Assembly: GCA_903880855.1 (NCBI GenBank)
Contig: CAIRQX010000122.1
Location: 1 to 64,000 of the forward strand
Length of the DNA stretch: 64,000 nucleotides
Direction of reading: 5' to 3'
Source: an uncultured Burkholderiales bacterium
GTDB lineage: Bacteria; Pseudomonadota; Gammaproteobacteria; Burkholderiales; Burkholderiaceae_C
Shown here one piece after another: positions 27,419 to 36,531 of the stretch (positions within the stretch are counted from its first letter, which is position 1; each line of letters begins with the position of its first letter). The notes under the pieces were generated by a model. It searched no databases. It was not told where the DNA came from and saw only the letters and a list, made by a program, of their open reading frames with translations. Position numbers and translations under genes: made by a program.

Positions 27419-28303
27419 ATGAATTTGCTCGATGGCTTTGGCATGGACACGATCACGATGGCAGGCTCATTAGACGCTAAGTTGTCTGCCATGAAGCAAG
27501 CTGGTTTTTCGCAAGTGATGTTGATGGCGCGAGATTTGGTGGGGCACCCTGGTGGTGTGCCTGAGGCGGTCAAGGTCATTCAAGCAAGTGGTTTGCGACC
27601 CACTGGCTTTCAAGTTTTACGTGATTTCGAGGGCCTTTCTGGCCATTTGCATAGCTATAAAGTAGATATTGCGAAATCGATGTTGGAGATGTGTGCCGCG
27701 ACAGGTAGCAAAGTGTTGTTGGCGTGCTCTTCTTCATCACGCCACGCTACAGACGATTTAGACCACATCGCCAGAGATTTGAAAAAACTCGCCATGTTGG
27801 CTTTGCCACTTGGTATCAAGGTCGCATATGAGGGCCTGTCTTGGGGAAGAACGGTCAACGAGTTCACTACCTCTTGGGACGTGGTGTGTCGCGCAGATTG
27901 TCCTAATTTAGGAATTGGCCTAGATTCATTTCATATCTTTGCCGCCAAAACATCCTTAGATGCCATCGAAGATTTAGACCAAGAAAAAATCTTTCTCGTG
28001 CAGTTGTCAGACTTCATGTGGAACGAGACGCCAACGTTTGAAGAACGTATGACGACGGCACGCACCTTCCGTGTGTTTCCTGGTGAAGGCGTGCACAGCG
28101 AAGACTTGGCCGATTTAGTGATGCGCTTAGACCGTATCGGTTATCGCGGTGACTACAGTTTTGAAGTGTTCAACGACGATTACCAGCAATTACCATTGAG
28201 CACCGTAGCAGAGCGGGCTAAAAAAAGCGCGACTTGGTTGCACAATGATGTGCTGCACCGATCTGCACCTCTTCCATCGTGGACTCGTCAACACAAGGCT
28301 TAA
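27419..28303 (+). CDS. quiC: 3-dehydroshikimate dehydratase, TIM-barrel (QuiC1 N-terminal-domain homologue)
   Basis: A 294-residue TIM barrel that would dehydrate 3-dehydroshikimate to protocatechuate, feeding LigAB. Glu138 (AYEGLSWGR), Asp169 and His172 (LDSFH), Gln195 (VQLSD) and Glu249 (FEVFND) match the QuiC1 metal and active-site residues with a near-constant offset of four for the first four (Glu134, Asp165, His168, Gln191). YEGLSWGR and FEVFND are the strongest QuiC1-like blocks of the three TIM-barrel proteins in the window. The Pseudomonas enzyme is fused to an HPPD-like domain; here that domain is the separate gene upstream. Confidence 0.82.
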   Translation: MNLLDGFGMDTITMAGSLDAKLSAMKQAGFSQVMLMARDLVGHPGGVPEAVKVIQASGLRPTGFQVLRDFEGLSGHLHSYKVDIAKSMLEMCAATGSKVLLACSSSSRHATDDLDHIARDLKKLAMLALPLGIKVAYEGLSWGRTVNEFTTSWDVVCRADCPNLGIGLDSFHIFAAKTSLDAIEDLDQEKIFLVQLSDFMWNETPTFEERMTTARTFRVFPGEGVHSEDLADLVMRLDRIGYRGDYSFEVFNDDYQQLPLSTVAERAKKSATWLHNDVLHRSAPLPSWTRQHKA

Positions 28304-28308
28304 TTTTT

Positions 28309-29310
28309 ATGCAACAACGTCAACTTGGTCCTTTCACTGTTTCCGCCATTGGTTTGGGGTGTATGAACTTGAGCCATGCCTATGGCACGCCCCCTTCGGC
28401 AGAAGTGGGTGAGGCATTGATCCACAAAGCCTTAGATATTGGTGTCACGTTGTTTGATACAGCGGCTATTTATGGTTTTGGTGCCAACGAAAAATTAGTG
28501 GGCAAAGCCTTAAAAGCACATCGCCAAAAAATTACGCTGTGCAGCAAAGGCGGTATGGCGGGTGTTGAATTTCCAGACGGCGTGAAACGCGTGATCGATG
28601 GCAGACCCGAGACCATTCGTAAAAACTGTGAGGACAGCTTGAGCCGATTAGGCACAGATGTGATTGACTTGTATTACCTACACCGCTGGGACAAGAAAGT
28701 CCCCATTGAAGAGAGCGTAGGAGCGATGAGCGATTTGGTGCGTGCAGGCAAAGTTAAAACTTTGGGCTTGAGCGAGATCTCTGCAAGCACGTTGCGCAAA
28801 GCACATGCGGTGCACCCCATCACTGCCTTGCAAACCGAGTACTCTTTGTGGACGCGCAACCCGGAAATTGCAGTACTACAAGCCTGCAAAGAATTGGGCG
28901 TGACTTTCGTAGCGTTTAGCCCCGTAGCGCGTGGCTTTTTATGCGCAGGTGATTTGGCGATCGACCAGTTTGCAGAAAAAGACATTCGCCGCACCATGCC
29001 GCGTTTTGCACAAGACACCTACGCTGCCAACTTACCTTTGCGCAAAGCCTACCAAGACTATGCAGCTAAAGTAGGTTGCACTCCAGCGCAATTGGCTCTT
29101 GCTTGGTTGCTGCAAAAAGACAGCACCTTGATTCCTATCCCTGGCACACAAAACATTGCGCATTTGACTGAAAACATGCATTCGCTGGATGTCCACTTAT
29201 CGGCTAAGCAAATGCAAGAGTTAGATGCTTTGGTGAATCAGCATACGGTAAAAGGTGCGCGCTATAACGCGCAGAGCTCGATTGAAGTGGATACGGAAGA
29301 GTTCGCTTAG
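28309..29310 (+). CDS. Aldo/keto reductase
   Basis: A 333-residue AKR TIM barrel. The catalytic tetrad is visible as Asp and Tyr in DTAAIYGFG, Lys in SKGGM, and His in YYLHRWD; the C-terminal cofactor region has [15 protein letters not shown]. It would reduce a carbonyl or oxidise an alcohol with NADP(H). ATG 28309 gives the family start [12 protein letters not shown]; ribosome binding is weak (AAGG at 28295). It is the last gene of the ABC/aro unit and overlaps the rpoD 3' end by four bases. Confidence 0.88.
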   Translation: MQQRQLGPFTVSAIGLGCMNLSHAYGTPPSAEVGEALIHKALDIGVTLFDTAAIYGFGANEKLVGKALKAHRQKITLCSKGGMAGVEFPDGVKRVIDGRPETIRKNCEDSLSRLGTDVIDLYYLHRWDKKVPIEESVGAMSDLVRAGKVKTLGLSEISASTLRKAHAVHPITALQTEYSLWTRNPEIAVLQACKELGVTFVAFSPVARGFLCAGDLAIDQFAEKDIRRTMPRFAQDTYAANLPLRKAYQDYAAKVGCTPAQLALAWLLQKDSTLIPIPGTQNIAHLTENMHSLDVHLSAKQMQELDALVNQHTVKGARYNAQSSIEVDTEEFA

Positions 29311-31676
29311 ATCGTGTCAATAAAGCTACGCAACTTGTCGCTACGGCTTGGGTGCTTCAATTTACGCAAAGCCTTGGCTTCAATCTGACGGATGCGTTCG
29401 CGCGTGACGTCGAATTGTTTGCCGACTTCTTCCAAAGTGTGGTCGCTGGTCATCTCGATACCAAAACGCATGCGTAGCACTTTGGCTTCGCGTGGTGTGA
29501 GTCCGTCCAAGATGTCTTTGACCACATCGCGCAAACCAGCTTGCATCGCTGCTTCGATAGGCGCAGTGTTGACGCTGTCTTCGATGAAGTCGCCTAAATG
29601 GCTGTCGTCATCGTCACCGATCGGTGTTTCCATGGAGATAGGCTCTTTGGCGATCTTCATGATCTTGCGGATCTTGTCTTCTGGAATTTCCATCTTCTCG
29701 GCCAAGACGCTGGCATCTGGCTCGAAACCAAACTCTTGCAAGTGTTGGCGGCTGATACGGTTCATCTTGTTGATGGTTTCGATCATGTGTACCGGAATAC
29801 GGATGGTGCGCGCTTGATCGGCGATGGAGCGAGTGATTGCTTGGCGAATCCACCATGTAGCGTAAGTTGAGAACTTGTAGCCACGGCGGTATTCGAACTT
29901 GTCGACCGCTTTCATCAAACCGATATTGCCTTCTTGGATCAAATCTAAGAACTGCAAACCACGGTTGGTGTATTTCTTGGCGATAGAGATAACCAAGCGC
30001 AAGTTGGCTTCGATCATTTCTTTCTTGGCGTGGCGTGAACTGCGCTCACCTTCGTTCATGCGCTTGTTGATGTCTTTGAGTTGGTCCAAAGGCACAACGA
30101 CACGCGCTTGCAAGTCGATGAGTTTTTGTTGCAACTCTTGGATAGGCGGAATATTGCGGCTCATGGTGGCAGACCAATTTTTGCCAGCAGACGCTTGCTT
30201 TTCCACCCACTTGATATTGAGCAGGTTGGGTGGGAAGTCTTTGATGAAAGTGGCTTGTGGCATGCCGCACTTGTCAACGATGATGCGGCGCAATTCGCGT
30301 TCTTTCTTGCGCACCTCGTCGACCTGACCGCGCACCATTTCACAGAGTTTTTCGATGGTCTTGGCGGTAAAGCGGATGGTCATCAGCTCTGTGGTTAAGG
30401 CTTGCTGCGCTTTGAGGTAACCAGGTGAGCCGTAGCCTTCTTTGTCGTAGACCTTACGCAGCTTGTCAAAGTGCGATTGCATACGGTCGAAGTGGGCGAG
30501 GGCTTGGGTTTTGAGCTCTTCCAGTTTCTTGGTGAGGGCTTTGGAGCCGCCTTTGCCATCGTCGTCATCTTCTTCGTCGAATTCGTCAAAGTCTTCTTCG
30601 GCCACGTAGTCGTCGGCTTCGTTCAAATTGTTGAATCCGTCGACCACGGTGGAGATCACCACTTTGTCTTGTCGGATGTCGTCAGCCATCGCAAGAATGG
30701 CAGCGATGGTGGCGGGCGAGCCACTGATCGCTTGCATCATGTCCATCAAGCCGCCTTCGATGCGCTTGGCGATTTCAATTTCGCCTTCACGGGTCAGCAA
30801 CTCGACAGTGCCCATTTCGCGCATGTACATACGCACTGGGTCTGTGGTGCGACCGAATTCGCTGTCTACCGTAGACAGCGCAGCTTCGGCTTCTTCTTCC
30901 GCTTCTTCTTCCGTGGCGGCGGTAGGTGTGTTGTTGTTCAGGAGCAGGGTTTCAGCGTCTGGGGTGTGTTCGTAAACGGCTACGCCCATGTCGTTCAACA
31001 TGGAGATCACGACTTCCATGGTTTCCGCGTCGACCAGTTTGTCGGGCAAGTGGTCAGAGATTTCGCCATGGGTCAAATAGCCGCGTGTCTTACCGAGTTT
31101 GATCAGGGTTTTAAGGCGCTGGCGGCGCTTTTGCATGTCTTCTTCAGACAGCACGGTTTCGTCGAGGCCGAATTCTTTCATCAAGGCGCGCTCTTTCGCC
31201 TTGCTGATCTTCATGCGAAGGGGTTTTACTTTTTCGGCAGTCGCGACTTCTTCGCCTTCAAGGTCGGCTTCGATATCGCTCAAGTCTGTGTCGTCTAAGC
31301 CTTTGCCTGTTTTGCCTTTGGCACTAGATTTAGCGGCTTTTTTACCGGTGGCTTTGGGGGCGTGGGCAACGACGGCTGGTTTTTTAGCGGGCGCTTTTGC
31401 AGGAACTACTTTTGCTGATGGCTTTGCGGCTACTTTAGAAGTTGCTTTGGTAGCAGGTTTAGCAACTGCTTTGGCAACAGGCTTTGACGTGGTTTTTGCA
31501 ACTGGCTTGGCTGGCGACTTCGCCACAGGTTTTGCAGGAACTTTTTTGGCTACAGGTTTTGCTTTCACGAAGGGCTTGGCGGCAGTCTTAGCTACGGGTT
31601 TGGCGGCCGCTTTGGGGGCAACTTTTTTAACGGCCTTCTTGGGAACTGGCTTTTTGGATTTGGAGGCGACGGGCAT
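29307..31676 (-). CDS. rpoD: RNA polymerase sigma factor RpoD (sigma-70)
   Basis: The primary sigma factor, 789 residues. Region 1.1 starts near residue 160, a long acidic non-conserved region lies around 360-390, region 2 carries [41 protein letters not shown] (quoted in part as [11 protein letters not shown]), and region 4 ends with [20 protein letters not shown]. The first 125 residues are an unusual Lys/Ala/Pro-rich tail of AKPVAK-type repeats resembling histone H1 C-termini, in frame with the sigma body. Such tails are known in Comamonadaceae sigma factors. A clear promoter lies upstream at 31885-31912. dnaG is directly upstream on the same strand. Confidence 0.97.
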   Translation of the reverse strand: MPVASKSKKPVPKKAVKKVAPKAAAKPVAKTAAKPFVKAKPVAKKVPAKPVAKSPAKPVAKTTSKPVAKAVAKPATKATSKVAAKPSAKVVPAKAPAKKPAVVAHAPKATGKKAAKSSAKGKTGKGLDDTDLSDIEADLEGEEVATAEKVKPLRMKISKAKERALMKEFGLDETVLSEEDMQKRRQRLKTLIKLGKTRGYLTHGEISDHLPDKLVDAETMEVVISMLNDMGVAVYEHTPDAETLLLNNNTPTAATEEEAEEEAEAALSTVDSEFGRTTDPVRMYMREMGTVELLTREGEIEIAKRIEGGLMDMMQAISGSPATIAAILAMADDIRQDKVVISTVVDGFNNLNEADDYVAEEDFDEFDEEDDDDGKGGSKALTKKLEELKTQALAHFDRMQSHFDKLRKVYDKEGYGSPGYLKAQQALTTELMTIRFTAKTIEKLCEMVRGQVDEVRKKERELRRIIVDKCGMPQATFIKDFPPNLLNIKWVEKQASAGKNWSATMSRNIPPIQELQQKLIDLQARVVVPLDQLKDINKRMNEGERSSRHAKKEMIEANLRLVISIAKKYTNRGLQFLDLIQEGNIGLMKAVDKFEYRRGYKFSTYATWWIRQAITRSIADQARTIRIPVHMIETINKMNRISRQHLQEFGFEPDASVLAEKMEIPEDKIRKIMKIAKEPISMETPIGDDDDSHLGDFIEDSVNTAPIEAAMQAGLRDVVKDILDGLTPREAKVLRMRFGIEMTSDHTLEEVGKQFDVTRERIRQIEAKALRKLKHPSRSDKLRSFIDTI

Positions 31677-31884
31677 GAAAACTCCTGAACTTCAAATGAA
31701 AACACTCACTCCGCGCTGAAACCTGCGCGTCAATGAACTGAAAAAGGGAGGAACCCTAGGAATTAGGCAAGCTAGGTGGGCGAACATTTGGTGTGCAGTC
31801 CTTGCGGTTTAGCGGCGAGTCGTGCGCTGATGTCACGGTTGGCCTGGCCCGGAGGTGCTGCTGTCGCACTTGCCAAAGATGTGG

Positions 31885-31912
31885 ATTATACCTATATTCC
31901 CTGATTTAGCAA
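31885..31912 (-). promoter_or_regulatory. Sigma-70 promoter for rpoD
   Basis: Reading the minus strand, TTGCTA (31912-31907) and a perfect TATAAT (31890-31885) are separated by 16 bases. It lies about 210 bases upstream of the rpoD start in the 253-base dnaG-rpoD gap, so rpoD has its own promoter besides read-through. The rest of the gap shows no further structure I can name. Confidence 0.6.
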
Positions 31913-31929
31913 GCCCCCATTGAGGTTTT

Positions 31930-33786
31930 TTAGGGCGTAGAGGCAGAGGCACTGCCTATTTGCTTGCGCCGTTCATACAAGGCTTTGTAGCGGGTAAGGG
32001 CGGTGGGATCCGATTGGGAGTTTTCGATCGCTTGTTTCATCTGTGCGTCTAAGTTTTCGAGCAACATTTTTTGCAAAATACTATGCAATTCTTGGCGCGC
32101 ATCTTTGGCGTGTTTGCTGTCCACAGAATCTTGGGTAATGGTTGGGTCAGGATCGTCAAGTGCGGTTGTAAAACTGGAGGACATCACGCGTGTGGCCAAT
32201 GCCTCGCATTCATGGCCGCGCAGTCCTTCTAGCAAAGCCGCCCAACTGAGGCTGCCGTGTTCGTGGTGTTGGTGGTCGATCCAGACAAACAAGGGGCCGT
32301 GGGGCGGCGCTAGGCTGCATAGAAGATCATGGTCTTCACCCGACAGCTCTTGCCAAATTTCCATGTTGGAGAGTAAGACCCGCGCGGCGTGGTCGGCTCT
32401 GCCCGCGGGAATTTGCCGGGTACCGCGCGTCCAAGTACGGGGTTTTTTCTTGAAATCAAAACTACGCTTGGCGTTCGAGATCGGTGGAATCCACAGGTCT
32501 TGCAATTCATTGGTGCCGAGCTCACACAGGCTGGCAATTTCACCAAGCAATTGGCGCTTGAGCGCGCCATCTGGCAAGGCCATCCACATGGGTTTGGCGT
32601 TGCTGGCGAGGTGCGCACGGCCCTCGGCGCTGTTTAAATCACAGCCCTCACGGGCAACTTCAATCAGCATGCGGCTCAAAGGCACCGCTTCGGTGACGGC
32701 ATGGGCAAAAGTTTCTTTGCCAAAGGTGCGTATGTAGCTATCGGGGTCATGCTCGGCGGGCAAAAACAAAAACTTGATGCTTCGGATATCCGTGGCATAA
32801 CTCAGCGCGCCATCTAAAGCTTTTTTGGCCGCACGGCGGCCTGCACTGTCTCCGTCAAAAGCAAACACGACGTTGTCGGTGAATCGGAAAAGTTTTTGGA
32901 TGTGATCGCCCGTGCAGGCTGTGCCCAACGTGGCGACTGCGTTGGCAAACCCAAGTTGGGAGAGGGCGACCACGTCCATGTAGCCTTCGGTCACCAAGGC
33001 GTAACCGAGATCGCGCATGGCTTGGCGGGCTTCAAACAAGCCGTAGAGTTCGCGGCCCTTGCTAAATACGGGTGTCTCAGGCGAGTTCAAATATTTAGGT
33101 GTGCCGTCGCCTAAAACACGGCCCCCAAAACCGATGCATTCGCCTTTGATATTGCGAATAGGAAACATGACGCGGTCACGAAAACGGTCGTAGCGTTTTT
33201 CGTCATCATCGCCTTCTTGTTGGGTGATGACCAAGCCGCTCTCCACCAATAGTGTGTCTTGGTAGTCTGGAAACACGCTAGCCAAGCTTCTCCATCCGTC
33301 AGGGGCATAACCCAAGCCAAACTGTCTGGCGATTTCTCCACTTAAGCCGCGATTTTTGAAATACGCGATGGCTTGTGGCGAAGACTTGAGGTGTTTGCGA
33401 TAGGCTTCGCCCGCTTTTTCTAGTACTTCGGTCAGCGTGGTTTGCTTTTGGCGTGCCTGGGCGGCGCGTTCGCGGTCTTGGGGGGAGACGTCTTCTTCAG
33501 GCACTTGCATGCCTGCGTTTTGGGCTAGGTCTTTAACGGCTTCGACAAAGTTCATGCCGGCGTGGTCCATCAAAAAGCCGATGGCGTTTCCGTTTTTGCC
33601 GCAACCAAAACAATGGAAAAACTGCTTGGTCGGACTAACCGAAAAAGAGGGAGATTTCTCGCCGTGGAAGGGGCATAGCCCCATGTAATTAGCGCCGCCT
33701 TTTTTGAGAGTGACGTAGCGTCCCACTACCTCGACCACGTCGGTGCGGTCGAGAAGTTCTTGGATGAATGTTTGTGGGATCGCCAT
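31930..33786 (-). CDS. dnaG: DNA primase
   Basis: Replicative primase, 618 residues, that makes RNA primers at the fork. The N-terminal zinc ribbon is CPFH...FHCFGC (about residues 38-62), followed by the RNA polymerase domain with the Toprim glutamate in VTEGYMDVVAL (about residue 265) and the FAFDGDSAGRRAA metal motif; the C-terminal third is the DnaB-interaction region. It lies upstream of rpoD as in the macromolecular synthesis operon, but rpsU is not adjacent; an SDR gene lies 14 bases upstream instead. Confidence 0.96.
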   Translation of the reverse strand: MAIPQTFIQELLDRTDVVEVVGRYVTLKKGGANYMGLCPFHGEKSPSFSVSPTKQFFHCFGCGKNGNAIGFLMDHAGMNFVEAVKDLAQNAGMQVPEEDVSPQDRERAAQARQKQTTLTEVLEKAGEAYRKHLKSSPQAIAYFKNRGLSGEIARQFGLGYAPDGWRSLASVFPDYQDTLLVESGLVITQQEGDDDEKRYDRFRDRVMFPIRNIKGECIGFGGRVLGDGTPKYLNSPETPVFSKGRELYGLFEARQAMRDLGYALVTEGYMDVVALSQLGFANAVATLGTACTGDHIQKLFRFTDNVVFAFDGDSAGRRAAKKALDGALSYATDIRSIKFLFLPAEHDPDSYIRTFGKETFAHAVTEAVPLSRMLIEVAREGCDLNSAEGRAHLASNAKPMWMALPDGALKRQLLGEIASLCELGTNELQDLWIPPISNAKRSFDFKKKPRTWTRGTRQIPAGRADHAARVLLSNMEIWQELSGEDHDLLCSLAPPHGPLFVWIDHQHHEHGSLSWAALLEGLRGHECEALATRVMSSSFTTALDDPDPTITQDSVDSKHAKDARQELHSILQKMLLENLDAQMKQAIENSQSDPTALTRYKALYERRKQIGSASASTP

Positions 33787-33800
33787 GAAAGCAAAGATGC

Positions 33801-34559
33801 TTATTTCGGCGCAAGTCGAATAGCACCATCCAAGCGAATGACTTCACCGTTGAGCATTTCATTTTCAAAAATGTGCAAAGCGAGTTTGGCGTAGTCTTGC
33901 GGCGTGCCTAAACGGGAAGGAAAGGGCACGCTGGCGGCCAAAGAGTCTTGCACTTCTTGGGGCAGGCCAAACATCATGGGTGTGCGGAAGATGCCAGGCG
34001 CAATCGTCATATTGCGAATGCCGTTACGCGCCAAGTCACGGGCGATGGGAAGCGTCATGCCCACTACACCGCCCTTAGAAGCGCTGTAAGCGGCTTGCCC
34101 CATTTGTCCGTCATAGGCGGCCACCGAGGCGGTTGAAATGATGACACCGCGCTCGCCGCTGGATTCAGGTTCGTTTTGGCTCATGGCTTCAGCCGCCAAG
34201 CGGATCATGTTGAAGCTGCCGATCAAGTTGACCGTGATCGTCTTGGTAAAGACATCTAATTTGTGTGCGCCGTGTTTGCCCACGGTTTTCTCAGCGGGGG
34301 CGATGCCTGCGCAGTTGACCAAACCCATCAATTTGCCCATAGACACAGCTTTGGCGATGACGGCTTGTCCGTCGGCTTCTTTGCTGACGTCGCAGGCGAC
34401 AAAAGCGCCACCGATGTCTTTGGCCACGGTTTGGCCCTTTTCAACCTGCATATCGGCAATCACCACATGCGCGCCATGTTGCGCCAAAGCGCGGGCAGTT
34501 CCTTCGCCCAATCCTGATGCCCCGCCTGTGACGATAAAAACCTTGCCTTGGATGTCCAT
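33801..34559 (-). CDS. 3-hydroxyacyl-CoA dehydrogenase-type SDR
   Basis: A 252-residue classical SDR related to type II 3-hydroxyacyl-CoA dehydrogenase (HSD17B10-like). The cofactor motif is [16 protein letters not shown] follows near residue 84, the catalytic Ser is in [14 protein letters not shown], and YSASK gives Tyr and Lys. The insertion around residues 95-135 typical of this subgroup is visible. It would oxidise 3-hydroxyacyl-CoA with NAD in fatty- or branched-acid degradation. A promoter with a palindromic operator lies just upstream. Confidence 0.88.
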   Translation of the reverse strand: MDIQGKVFIVTGGASGLGEGTARALAQHGAHVVIADMQVEKGQTVAKDIGGAFVACDVSKEADGQAVIAKAVSMGKLMGLVNCAGIAPAEKTVGKHGAHKLDVFTKTITVNLIGSFNMIRLAAEAMSQNEPESSGERGVIISTASVAAYDGQMGQAAYSASKGGVVGMTLPIARDLARNGIRNMTIAPGIFRTPMMFGLPQEVQDSLAASVPFPSRLGTPQDYAKLALHIFENEMLNGEVIRLDGAIRLAPK

Positions 34560-34606
34560 GAATATCTCCGATGTGTGTATGAAGGTGTCAGACGTGTCTT
34601 TTTACG

Positions 34607-34648
34607 TTGACGTTACGTCAATTATGCTGGAACGTCGATCAGGGACAA
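34607..34648 (-). promoter_or_regulatory. Promoter with palindromic operator upstream of the SDR gene
   Basis: A near-perfect palindrome TTGACGT-T-ACGTCAA occupies 34607-34621. Abutting it on the minus strand are CATAAT (34626-34621) and TTGTCC (34648-34643) with a 16-base spacer, which fit -10 and -35 boxes. A repressor bound at the palindrome would block initiation. ACGT-centred operators of this kind are known for regulators of acyl-CoA and branched-chain acid degradation; which regulator acts here is unknown. Confidence 0.45.
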
Positions 34649-34705
34649 TCTGTCCGCTTGCAGATCGCCAGCTTAGAAACGCCACCTTTCAGAGTAAGAA
34701 ATCCA

Positions 34706-35710
34706 ATGCCTCAAACTACAGCGCCATACAAAACCACTGACCAAAACACTACGGGTGTATTCCAGTCATGTGCATTGGGAGTTAAGGCGAACAGCGCAAT
34801 AGGCAAGTTGGTGTTGTTTGCCTTTTTGGCGGTGATGACGGCTTGTAGCACCCAAGGACCTGTTAAATCCAGCACGGGCGCTGCATCTGAAGGCACTAGC
34901 AAAGAATCGACGGCGGATACATCTGCAGTCAAGCGCGTTCCCAAGTTCGGTTTGGCCTTAGGCGGCGGTGCTGCAAGAGGATTCGCCCATGTAGGCGTGA
35001 TTCAAGTGCTGGAAGAAGCAGGGCTCAAGCCTGACTTTGTCGTGGGAACCTCTGCCGGTAGTTTGGTCGCAGCCTTCTACGCCAGTGGAAAAAACGGCGC
35101 GCAATTGCAGCAACTCTCTGAAACCATGGACGAAGCGACCATCACCGACTGGGCCATTCCCCTGATAGGCCGCGGAATGATGCGGGGCGACGCTTTGGCG
35201 CGCTATGTCAACAGCAAAACAGGTAACCAAAAAATTGAAGACCTACCCATGTCTTTGGGCGTCGTCGCAACCGACTTACATACAGGACAGGGCGTTTTAT
35301 TCCAACGCGGCGACTTGGGCACGGCGGTGAGGGCTTCCAGTTCAGTGCCCTCTGTTTTTGAGCCCGTCAAGATTGGAACGCGCGAGTTTGTTGACGGTGG
35401 CTTGGTATCACCAGTGCCAGTGCGATTTGCCCGCCAGATGGGCGCAGAGTTTGTGCTGGCAGTAGACATTTCCAGCACACCAGAGACCGCAAAAACAGGT
35501 GATATGTTCCAAATATTGATGCAAACCTTCACCATCATGGGTAAAAGTATCAACACCTTTGAGCTGCGCGAGGCAGATGTTGTAGTCAGGCCGGCACTTG
35601 GTGCGATAGGTTCAGCCGAATTTAGTGCAAGACGTAAATCTATTGAAGCTGGACGCGCTGCCATGCTTGCGGCCCTGCCTAAAGTGAGAGCTGCGCTTTT
35701 GCCCCGCTAA
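34706..35710 (+). CDS. Patatin-like phospholipase family lipoprotein (RssA-like)
   Basis: A 334-residue patatin-fold esterase. The oxyanion loop is GGGAARG, the nucleophile elbow is VGTSAGS, and the catalytic Asp is in FVDGGLVSP, so the Ser-Asp dyad is complete. The N-terminus has a 40-residue polar lead, then a hydrophobic stretch and lipobox VMTAC, so it is probably membrane-anchored. The start is uncertain: ATG 34706 is used, but a shorter TTG start near the signal peptide is possible. Substrate lipids are unknown. It converges with the phasin gene. Confidence 0.83.
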   Translation: MPQTTAPYKTTDQNTTGVFQSCALGVKANSAIGKLVLFAFLAVMTACSTQGPVKSSTGAASEGTSKESTADTSAVKRVPKFGLALGGGAARGFAHVGVIQVLEEAGLKPDFVVGTSAGSLVAAFYASGKNGAQLQQLSETMDEATITDWAIPLIGRGMMRGDALARYVNSKTGNQKIEDLPMSLGVVATDLHTGQGVLFQRGDLGTAVRASSSVPSVFEPVKIGTREFVDGGLVSPVPVRFARQMGAEFVLAVDISSTPETAKTGDMFQILMQTFTIMGKSINTFELREADVVVRPALGAIGSAEFSARRKSIEAGRAAMLAALPKVRAALLPR

Positions 35711-35716
35711 AAAAAG

Positions 35717-35740
35717 AGGGCCCGTCTTGCGACGGGCCCT
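35717..35740 (-). terminator. Rho-independent terminator of the phasin gene
   Basis: A perfect 10-bp stem, AGGGCCCGTC and GACGGGCCCT, with loop TTGC. On the minus strand it is followed by a T-rich tract (complement of the A-run at 35709-35715), so it ends the phasin transcript. The plus side lacks a T-run, so it would serve the patatin gene poorly. Confidence 0.88.
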
Positions 35741-35798
35741 GCAAGGGATCTCAACACCCTAAGGTGATAAAAAGATCCGAGGAGACAATCTTTTTAAA

Positions 35799-36341
35799 TT
35801 AACGCTTTTTAGCAACTGTCTTGCTTACTTTTGTAGCAGTCTCAGTCACAGCGTGGAAGTTGCTTTCGGCCAAGTCAGTAGCTTGCTTGACAACTTTTTG
35901 TACAGACTCAGCAGCAGTATTGCTTGCATTGAGGGCTTGCTTCAAGAAAGCGACAGCAGACTCAGAGCCAGCTGGCGCGTTTTTCAAAGCGGAATCAAAA
36001 AAGCTAACCAACTGCTTTTGAGCTTCTGCGGCTTTGGCTTCTACTGTCTTGCCTAATTCAGCGCCAGACTCAGAGGTGATTTCATACACATGGCGTGAGT
36101 AAGAAGCAGTTTTTTCAGCCAAAGGTTGGAAAAACTCAGTTTGTAGTGCCAAAAATTGCTGTGGGTCTTTAGCACCCATCAAGCTTTTGAAGAAGTCAGC
36201 AGACTCGGTTAATGAGCTGCGTGCAGCAGTCAAGTTGAGTTCCACCAGCTTTTCAACGCTAGCAAAAGCGTCATTGCTCATGGCGAATACGTTGTTCAGG
36301 GCTGCTTTGTTAGAAGCGACGATTTGTTCAGTAGTGATCAT
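35799..36341 (-). CDS. phaP: Phasin family protein (PHA granule-associated)
   Basis: A 180-residue small helical protein of the phasin_2 family. It begins TTEQIVASNKAALNN and contains FQPLAEKTASYSRHVYEI, with Ala/Lys/Gln-rich amphipathic helices throughout and no signal peptide. Phasins coat polyhydroxyalkanoate granules in the cytoplasm and limit their size. The ribosome-binding site is CTGGAGATT before ATG. A 10-bp-stem terminator follows. With hbdH in the same window it supports a PHB-storing organism. Confidence 0.92.
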   Translation of the reverse strand: MITTEQIVASNKAALNNVFAMSNDAFASVEKLVELNLTAARSSLTESADFFKSLMGAKDPQQFLALQTEFFQPLAEKTASYSRHVYEITSESGAELGKTVEAKAAEAQKQLVSFFDSALKNAPAGSESAVAFLKQALNASNTAAESVQKVVKQATDLAESNFHAVTETATKVSKTVAKKR

Positions 36342-36377
36342 GTGAATCTCCAGAAGTGTGAAAGTTGAAAAAAAATG

Positions 36378-36391
36378 TTGCTTTGCAGCAA
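36378..36391. promoter_or_regulatory. Inverted repeat upstream of the phasin gene, possible PhaR site
   Basis: TTGCT-TTGC-AGCAA, 36 bases upstream of the phasin start, is a perfect 5+5 inverted repeat rich in TGC/GCA. PhaR repressors that control phasin genes bind TGC...GCA-type sites, so it is a candidate operator. The rest of the 190-base gap to 36532 shows no other clear element. Confidence 0.35.
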
Positions 36392-36531
36392 TGGAATGGA
36401 GTTTAGGGTTATCCCGAGGTTTTGCAACACTTTGGAGGGTTAGGCGCGTGCTTTAGAGGTGACAGCCTAAATACCGACTTAACGGGGCAGGCGGAGACAA
36501 TGGGCTATTAAGACAATGCCAAACAGGGGTT

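Noticed and set aside
31300-31676. A separate histone-H1-like protein
   Set aside because: The basic repeats are in frame with the sigma factor and no stop or internal start separates them.
30471-31719. Long plus-strand open frames opposite rpoD (275 and 206 codons)
   Set aside because: They mirror the biased Lys/Ala/Glu codons of rpoD on the other strand, lack ribosome-binding sites and resemble no protein.
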